64,000 nt of DNA from Candidatus Bathyarchaeota archaeon (GTDB lineage: Archaea; Thermoproteota; Bathyarchaeia; Bathyarchaeales; Bathyarchaeaceae): contig JAOUJL010000001.1 in NCBI GenBank assembly GCA_029883255.1, positions 1 through 64,000 on the forward strand. Direction: 5' to 3'. Positions 59,555-64,000 of this stretch are shown here, one piece after another. Position numbers and translations under genes: made by a program. The number at the start of each line of letters is the position of its first letter. Position 1 is the stretch's first letter. Below the pieces are notes generated by a model. The model saw nothing but the letters and a program-made list of their open reading frames with translations, did not search any database and was not told the origin of the DNA.

Positions 59555-59980
59555 TTACCCAAAACTTATTGTGAAAGTTTGTTTTGGTCCATCAAATAAC
59601 ACAGAACAATGTTTTAGAGCGTCCATTCCTAAGAGTTCCCTTTTCCTGTTCCCGCACATAACCAATATTGCAGTTTTCCCTGGAGGTGGAAAGGTATATG
59701 TATCAATCTTATGTATGTATGCGGCACAGACATAAGCAGGGATTTTGCTGCCATCAGCCAGAGTTATGTTTGTAATACTGGGTTCAACGCCTATGGTTTG
59801 TGCATCTGATCTGTACCAATGCGGAACCAAAATCCCGCCATCAAAGCCGGTGTCAATCCTACATTCAAAGTCCAAAGGAGTTCGGCGCATATTTTGTGGG
59901 TTTTGAATAGCACCTACTATTCTTACATTTGCTGATTTATTCTTGTACCTTTTATTTATCGTAATTGTTCTTTCTGTCAA
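59555..59980 (-). CDS. Retropepsin-like protein of the three-gene cassette
   Basis: The segment CRIDTGFDGGILVPHWYRSD is a retropepsin-like active site (DTG). DGSKIPAYVCAAYI and ELLGMDALKHCSVLFDG complete the fold. The frame opens further upstream (60019), but TTG 59980 overlaps the stop of the preceding gene as TTGA, with GGAG eight bases before it, so translation is probably coupled there. It differs from other retropepsin-like members in the window, having DTGF instead of DTGA. It ends the cassette. Confidence 0.6.
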   Translation of the reverse strand: MTERTITINKRYKNKSANVRIVGAIQNPQNMRRTPLDFECRIDTGFDGGILVPHWYRSDAQTIGVEPSITNITLADGSKIPAYVCAAYIHKIDTYTFPPPGKTAILVMCGNRKRELLGMDALKHCSVLFDGPKQTFTISFG

Positions 59981-60501
59981 GTTCTCCAACCTGAAAAAGA
60001 TTCTGAACCAGCTTCCCAAACAATAACAGGCATATCAAATCTTTTTCCTTGGATTCTTAGCAACAGATCAATTTCGGTATCCGCAGAGTCAACAATACGC
60101 CCATCAAACTTCATAGCAATGAATGCCCTTGGCTTTACCTGATAAAAATCAATAGATATCTTTGCTATCTGTTCGATCAGTTCAACCATCTCTTCTCTTT
60201 TCAGTTGCGTTCTCCTCATACTAGCAAGTTTCTGAAGCAATCTTGGTGGTAACCATGGTTTAGGTGGCCTATTGAAACCAAGACGTATTCTTTGTTCAAA
60301 TGAAAATGGAATGTCTTCCCTAGTGGGTTCAGTTTTTGAAATGTCCTCTTTACTAAGGTCAAATTTTGGTTTAGGTATCGTTCCAGATTGTGATCCAGGA
60401 GTTGAAGAGGGGTAAGATATAGTTTCTTCTTCCTCTTTGAATATCGTTTGTTGATAACTTTCAGATACTTCGGGAATAACTGTAAGTGCCACAAGGTTCA
60501 C
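59977..60501 (-). CDS. Unknown protein, middle gene of three-gene cassette
   Basis: This 174-residue protein has a Ser/Thr/Pro/Glu-rich N-terminal half of about 85 residues (EEEETISYPSSTPGSQSG and similar), probably disordered. A second half has QLKREEMVELIEQIAKISID, AFIAMKFDGRIVDSADTEID and LLLRIQGKRFDMPVIVWE. The alternating beta and helix pattern gives no family match that I recognise. It is coupled to the upstream gene by ATGA (60498-60501) and to the downstream gene by TTGA. Confidence 0.55.
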   Translation of the reverse strand: MNLVALTVIPEVSESYQQTIFKEEEETISYPSSTPGSQSGTIPKPKFDLSKEDISKTEPTREDIPFSFEQRIRLGFNRPPKPWLPPRLLQKLASMRRTQLKREEMVELIEQIAKISIDFYQVKPRAFIAMKFDGRIVDSADTEIDLLLRIQGKRFDMPVIVWEAGSESFSGWRT

Positions 60502-61145
60502 CTATCAATAAGACCAATAACCTTTGCCATCCTTTCCTCGAAAGATTCTACAAATTTCCTTGTTTTAACTCTATCGCTGTTTCTGAAAACAACACTTATA
60601 ACATACGAATCATTCCTCTCAAAGTTCGGTCTGACCGTTATATCAAACCAATTTTCTGAATTTACTCTTAAATCAGCGCCGCCAAATCTAAGTCCAAAAG
60701 GCCAAATTTTCTCGTCCATTATCTTTTCAAGGTCATCGAAGATTGAAAATCTAAGGGCTTTTGCAATCGTTTTGTAAGCTTGCTTTTTTGTTGGAAATTC
60801 ATATGTCGCAACAAAACTATAAAATCGTGCAATGTCATTAACATCAACATCATGATCTTCTTTTAAGATATTAGCAATTTCATCGAAACAGGTTAGGGCA
60901 GATTTGATAGAAATATCTACGATTGTCAAAAACTGTGCGCTCGTATCAACCTGTATGACGGTTTTTCCTTTGCGAGCTATTTCGCCTGTACCCGTCATCC
61001 TTCCCGGGGGGCGTGGAAATGGAAGCGCAGGGCTGATTTCGTAACCTTTTTTTTCTAAACTCTCAACTATTTCTTCAAAAGTCAGCGGATACAGAATCGT
61101 ATTGAAGCCTATGCCATAAGTGACTGACAGAGGTTTATATCTCAT
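60498..61145 (-). CDS. Unknown protein, first gene of three-gene cassette
   Basis: This is a soluble alpha/beta protein of 215 residues without signal or membrane segments. Visible blocks are YPLTFEEIVESLEKKGYEI, VIQVDTSAQFLTIVDISIKS and WFDITVRPNFERNDSYVISV. A TATA-like TTTATATATA (61161-61170) and a GAGGGGG ribosome-binding site lie directly before it, so it leads the operon. The family is unknown to me. Conserved D/N-rich stretches (DITVRPNFERND) might bind a ligand. Confidence 0.55.
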   Translation of the reverse strand: MRYKPLSVTYGIGFNTILYPLTFEEIVESLEKKGYEISPALPFPRPPGRMTGTGEIARKGKTVIQVDTSAQFLTIVDISIKSALTCFDEIANILKEDHDVDVNDIARFYSFVATYEFPTKKQAYKTIAKALRFSIFDDLEKIMDEKIWPFGLRFGGADLRVNSENWFDITVRPNFERNDSYVISVVFRNSDRVKTRKFVESFEERMAKVIGLIDR

Positions 61146-61158
61146 TTTTCCCCCTCTT

Positions 61159-61172
61159 CATTTATATATACT
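61159..61172 (-). promoter_or_regulatory. TATA-like promoter of the three-gene cassette
   Basis: On the minus strand AGTATATATAAATG lies about 20 bases before ATG 61145, followed by GAGGGGG, the ribosome-binding site. Confidence 0.5.
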
Positions 61173-61568
61173 CTTTCGATTGCTTATATTTTAATATGGC
61201 GTGTGGTAAGTACCGACCACCACCGCTAAATTGTTCTTTGAGGGCCTTCCGCGCGCGCTCTATCGATGGCGTCATCTAATCTTACAATTCCCCTTCTTTT
61301 TTCTGTTTTCTTGTAATATCAAGCCACATAGAACTATCTTCTATAATAGAAATCCATATTTTATGGTTAAATCTGGTGATTTATGATATTGTAACGTATT
61401 ACCGGACTGTCGCGCACGCACACAAAGGAGCCGAAGACATCTGGATTCTTTCTATGGGGTTCATGGAAGTTTAAAAGCGAACCACGTATGGGCTATAGGT
61501 GATTAATGTCACGTAGGCATAGACGTTAATCATGTAATGTGTTCTCGTTCAACACTTTCGAGGCAACG
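61173..61568. other. Intergenic region before the PadR gene
   Basis: About 400 bases between divergent units contain the GC-alternating run at 61251 and a related CGCGCACGC at 61412. I see no further gene. Confidence 0.45.
61251..61259. repeat. GC-alternating run
   Basis: GCGCGCGCT lies between the cassette promoter and the PadR promoter. Confidence 0.55.
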
Positions 61569-61577
61569 TTTATATAT
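61569..61577 (+). promoter_or_regulatory. TATA-like box of the PadR/ABC operon
   Basis: TTTATATAT lies about 40 bases before ATG 61615. The operator palindrome follows directly. Confidence 0.5.
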
Positions 61578-61583
61578 CATAGT

Positions 61584-61603
61584 TGATATCAAATGCGATA
61601 TCA
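61584..61603. promoter_or_regulatory. Inverted repeat, likely PadR operator
   Basis: TGATATC and GATATCA, separated by AAATGC, form a perfect inverted repeat of seven-base arms. It lies between the TATA-like box and the start codon, over the expected transcription start, so PadR bound here would repress its own operon. Confidence 0.6.
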
Positions 61604-61614
61604 CTGGTGATAAC

Positions 61615-62175
61615 ATGTTTGCTCTTCCGCCACCACCCCCATTCCGGCATTGGATGAGACATACTGCAAGTGTTCCAAAGGGATTTCTAAGATACTATGT
61701 GCTTAAACTCTTGAAAGAGAAGCCCATGTCTGGATCTGAGATCATCGTTGAAATTGAAAGGGAAACGGATGGACGATGGAAACCAAGTCCAGGCTCAATC
61801 TATCCCCTTCTGGCATGGCTTCACGACAAGGACTACATAAAAGAGCTACCGAAGGAGGAGGGCGGGATAAAACGTTACATGCTTACGGAGCAAGGTAAAA
61901 AATTCTTTGAAGAACAGGTGAAACTCAAAGAAAAACTGCAGAAAAAGTTAGAGTTCTTAGCACCTCCATTCTTCGGCGGATTCTGGCTTAGCGCTCATCC
62001 TGAGAGACTGCGTGAACTTCGAGAACCTGTTAGACGATTTGCTAGAGCAATTTTCAGTCTTAGAACAGCTTTTCAGGAGAATTTTACAGAGCAAGCCTTA
62101 AAAGAGGTTAAGGAATTGTTGAACAGCACCACTGAAAAAATTGAGGAAATAAGTAAAAGAATTAAAAGAGGATGA
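61615..62175 (+). CDS. PadR-family transcriptional regulator
   Basis: A winged-helix domain typical of PadR is present: SVPKGFLRYYVLKLLKEKP, PMSGSEIIVEIERETDG and SPGSIYPLLAWLHDKDYI. A coiled helical C-terminus (LKEKLQKKLEFL; KEVKELLNSTTEKIEEISK) serves dimerisation. The upstream frame from 61537 is unlikely because ATG 61615 lies just after the TATA box and operator. It ends in ATGA, overlapping the ATPase gene. It probably represses the exporter, responding to a transported compound. Confidence 0.85.
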   Translation: MFALPPPPPFRHWMRHTASVPKGFLRYYVLKLLKEKPMSGSEIIVEIERETDGRWKPSPGSIYPLLAWLHDKDYIKELPKEEGGIKRYMLTEQGKKFFEEQVKLKEKLQKKLEFLAPPFFGGFWLSAHPERLRELREPVRRFARAIFSLRTAFQENFTEQALKEVKELLNSTTEKIEEISKRIKRG

Positions 62176-62852
62176 TAAGTGTGACGACACCTGTTGTTGA
62201 AAGAACGAACGTTAAGAAAACTTACATGCTTGGAAAGGTTCCAGTAAACGCTTTACAAGGCGTAAATTTGAAAGTTGAAAAGGGCGATTTCGTTGCGATC
62301 TCTGGTCCATCTGGCAGCGGTAAGTCCACGCTTCTAAACATGATTGGCGCATTAGACAAGCCGACAGAAGGAAAAGTCTTCATAGAAGGTGTTAACGTTT
62401 CCACGTTAAATGACAATGGACTGGCGGATTTAAGGCGGAGGATAGGATTTGTATTTCAATTCTTCAACCTTATTCCACGGCTCACTGCGAGAGGAAATGT
62501 TGAATTAACAATGTCTATAACCGGTTTAGGCAGAGATGAAAGAAGAAAACGCGCTGAAGGGCTTCTGGAAACAGTAGGCTTGAAGGAAAGAGTGAATCAT
62601 AAGCCAGCTGAACTCAGCGGCGGTGAACGTCAACGTGTGGCAATTGCCAGAGCCTTAGCAAACAATCCAAAATTTCTCCTAATGGATGAACCCACAGGAA
62701 ACATAGACTCAAAAACTGCAAAAGAAATAATAGAGCTGGTCATGCGGTTAAATGAGGAGAAAGGCGCAACCATAATAATTGTTACACACGACCAGCAAAT
62801 AGCATCACAAGCGAAGAGAACGGTGCAGATGCTTGACGGCTTGATAGTCTAG
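62172..62852 (+). CDS. MacB/LolD-type ABC transporter ATPase
   Basis: This 226-residue ATPase has Walker A SGPSGSGKST, Q-loop VFQFFNLIPRLT, signature LSGGERQR and Walker B LLMDEPTGNID. It belongs to the export-type group that works with MacB/FtsX-like permeases. It starts within the PadR stop (ATGA), so it is coupled. Export of lipids, peptides or drugs is possible. Confidence 0.9.
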   Translation: MISVTTPVVERTNVKKTYMLGKVPVNALQGVNLKVEKGDFVAISGPSGSGKSTLLNMIGALDKPTEGKVFIEGVNVSTLNDNGLADLRRRIGFVFQFFNLIPRLTARGNVELTMSITGLGRDERRKRAEGLLETVGLKERVNHKPAELSGGERQRVAIARALANNPKFLLMDEPTGNIDSKTAKEIIELVMRLNEEKGATIIIVTHDQQIASQAKRTVQMLDGLIV

Positions 62853-62868
62853 GAAAAGGTGAACTGAT

Positions 62869-64000
62869 ATGAAAGTAAGCGACGTTTTATCCTATGCCTT
62901 CGGCGCAATACGACTGAGGAAACTTCGTGCAGGCTTAACAACTTTAGGCGTAGTTATTGGAATTGCAGCTATCGTTGCCTTGCTTTCAATTAGCCAAGGC
63001 CTCCAAGATACTATAACTGAGCAGCTTCAAACAGGATTCGCAACTGACACGTTAATTGTTTCTGCTGGGGGAGGCTTCGGTATGGGTCCTGGCGCAATGA
63101 CCGCAACTGAATCTGATTTCAAACTGTTAATTAATTATACACAAATAATCAATGAACTAGAAAATGTTAGAGTGGCAGTGGCGATAATTCAAAAGGCAAG
63201 CTATGTTAAATTCGGTGAAAGAGAATTTATACTCACCATAGTAGGTGTGAATTTCACCAAATATACAAACATTTACAGCAGCACCTTTGTAGCTGAAACT
63301 GGAGAAATACCCCTAGATCCGGAAAACGAGACGGTTGTAGTTGGAAAAAGGGTTAGTGACCCTTGGAAGAATGGAACATCATTCTGTGACGTAGACGACA
63401 CCGTTGAGATCATTTGGACTAACGCAAGCAGACTCCCGCCGAAAAATGAAACTTATGTTGGCCATGTTGCGGCTGTTCTTAAGGAGATTGGAGGCTTCAG
63501 CCTCACCGGACCTTCGGACTTTAGTGTTTACATTCCAATTTCGCAAGCTCAAAGTTTCTTTGGAACTGATGAATGTGATATGATAATTGTGCAGTTAGAA
63601 AATGATGATGAGGCAACGATTGAGAGTGTTTCTGAAGCCATAGACGAGGCTTTTAGCGGCCAAGTTTCAGTGACTTCTTCAACTGCTGTGCTTGACATCA
63701 TTTCAAGCGTTTTCTCGACCGTAGAAATTTTCTTAGCTGGGATTGCCGCAATCTCACTTTTGGTGGCTGGCATAGGCATAATGAACATTATGATTGTTTC
63801 TTTGATGGAGCGTACGAGAGAGATAGGTATACTGAAAGCTTTGGGCATGAAAAGTCGAACGGTGCTTTTGATTTTCCTAAGCGAAGCGGTGATAGTTGGT
63901 TTGATGGGTGCAGCATTTGGCATAGCTTCAGGTTGGGGTTTAGCAAACGTAGTTGCAAGAGTCTTTAGTGGAGGCGGAGGGTTTATGGGAGCAGGAAATC
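62869..64000 (+). CDS. MacB/FtsX-like ABC permease, partial
   Basis: From ATG 62869 the frame runs past the right edge. The start shows VLSYAFGAIRLRKLRAGLTT and LGVVIGIAAIVALLSI, the first transmembrane helix of MacB-type permeases. An extracellular core domain of about 230 residues follows, then the FtsX part with LVAGIGIMNIMIVSLMERTR, REIGILKALGMKSRTVL and a further helix. The glycine-rich tail (SGGGGFMGAGN) leads beyond the window. It acts with the ATPase at 62172 as an efflux or lipid-handling system under PadR control. Confidence 0.85.
   Translation, partial: MKVSDVLSYAFGAIRLRKLRAGLTTLGVVIGIAAIVALLSISQGLQDTITEQLQTGFATDTLIVSAGGGFGMGPGAMTATESDFKLLINYTQIINELENVRVAVAIIQKASYVKFGEREFILTIVGVNFTKYTNIYSSTFVAETGEIPLDPENETVVVGKRVSDPWKNGTSFCDVDDTVEIIWTNASRLPPKNETYVGHVAAVLKEIGGFSLTGPSDFSVYIPISQAQSFFGTDECDMIIVQLENDDEATIESVSEAIDEAFSGQVSVTSSTAVLDIISSVFSTVEIFLAGIAAISLLVAGIGIMNIMIVSLMERTREIGILKALGMKSRTVLLIFLSEAVIVGLMGAAFGIASGWGLANVVARVFSGGGGFMGAGN

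Noticed and set aside
5359..61259. GC-alternating runs as a CRISPR or tandem-repeat array
   Set aside because: They are single, widely spaced and without spacers of regular size, so they are not an array.

Overview
This is a contiguous stretch of an archaeal chromosome of moderate GC content. Archaeal ancestry rests on a RIO2-type kinase, a single-domain LSm protein, an archaeal-type UMP kinase, ThiI, four-subunit 2-oxoacid:ferredoxin oxidoreductases, a split AcnX aconitase, DUF3368-PIN/UPF0175 and AbrB/PIN toxin-antitoxin pairs, and TATA-like boxes just upstream of several start codons. The gene mix (peptide uptake, amino-acid oxidation, ADP-forming acyl-CoA ligases, many decayed genes) fits a heterotrophic anaerobe such as a member of Candidatus Bathyarchaeia; that placement is inference from content.

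Layout. 0-3 kb: a ParB-like gene, then debris: a frameshifted LAGLIDADG homing-endonuclease gene between two copies of a tRNA-3'-end sequence, and head-to-head remnants of a retropepsin-like gene and of a ParB-like C-terminal domain. 3-12 kb: an aminotransferase, a histidine ammonia-lyase fragment, a truncated Ldh_2-type dehydrogenase, and a complete dipeptide/oligopeptide ABC importer (SBP, two permeases, two ATPases). 12-25 kb: catabolic genes: creatininase-family amidohydrolase, aminotransferase, three arylmalonate-decarboxylase/maleate-isomerase-like proteins, RraA-like and RidA proteins, ornithine-cyclodeaminase-family reductase, AstE/AspA-like deacylase, aspartate racemase and a first SucCD pair. 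25-40 kb: KorABCD operon 1 with an aminotransferase, a PLP enzyme of unknown specificity, a D-2-hydroxyacid dehydrogenase, KorDABC operon 2, another aminotransferase and a second SucCD pair. 40-49 kb: histidine ammonia-lyase with an internal deletion, a fifth aminotransferase, AcnX large and small subunits, a second hydroxyacid dehydrogenase, two toxin-antitoxin pairs and a retropepsin/DUF5678-like pair. 49-64 kb: a second full-length ParB-like gene, AIM24/TIGR00266 protein, B12-radical-SAM protein, IS copy 2, hydrolase, LSm, RIO2, ThiI, MBL hydrolase, UMP kinase, an unrecognised three-gene cassette, and a PadR/ABC exporter operon running off the window.

How the genes fit together. Imported peptides would be hydrolysed and their amino acids transaminated (five class I/II aminotransferases in 43 kb). 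The 2-oxoacids would be oxidised by two Kor complexes to acyl-CoA and reduced ferredoxin, and the acyl-CoA cleaved by two SucCD-like ligases to yield ATP. Racemases, RidA, OCD and HAL homologues would feed in D-, imino- and special amino acids.

The most striking non-gene signal is a recurrent intergenic run of alternating GC (consensus near TAGCGCGCGCGCTA). I count at least eleven sites with an uninterrupted 8-bp run, against roughly one expected from base composition; all lie between genes or at the very end of a gene. Several sit where genes are broken, and both copies of an IS5-like element have ends that read as insertions into such a palindrome.
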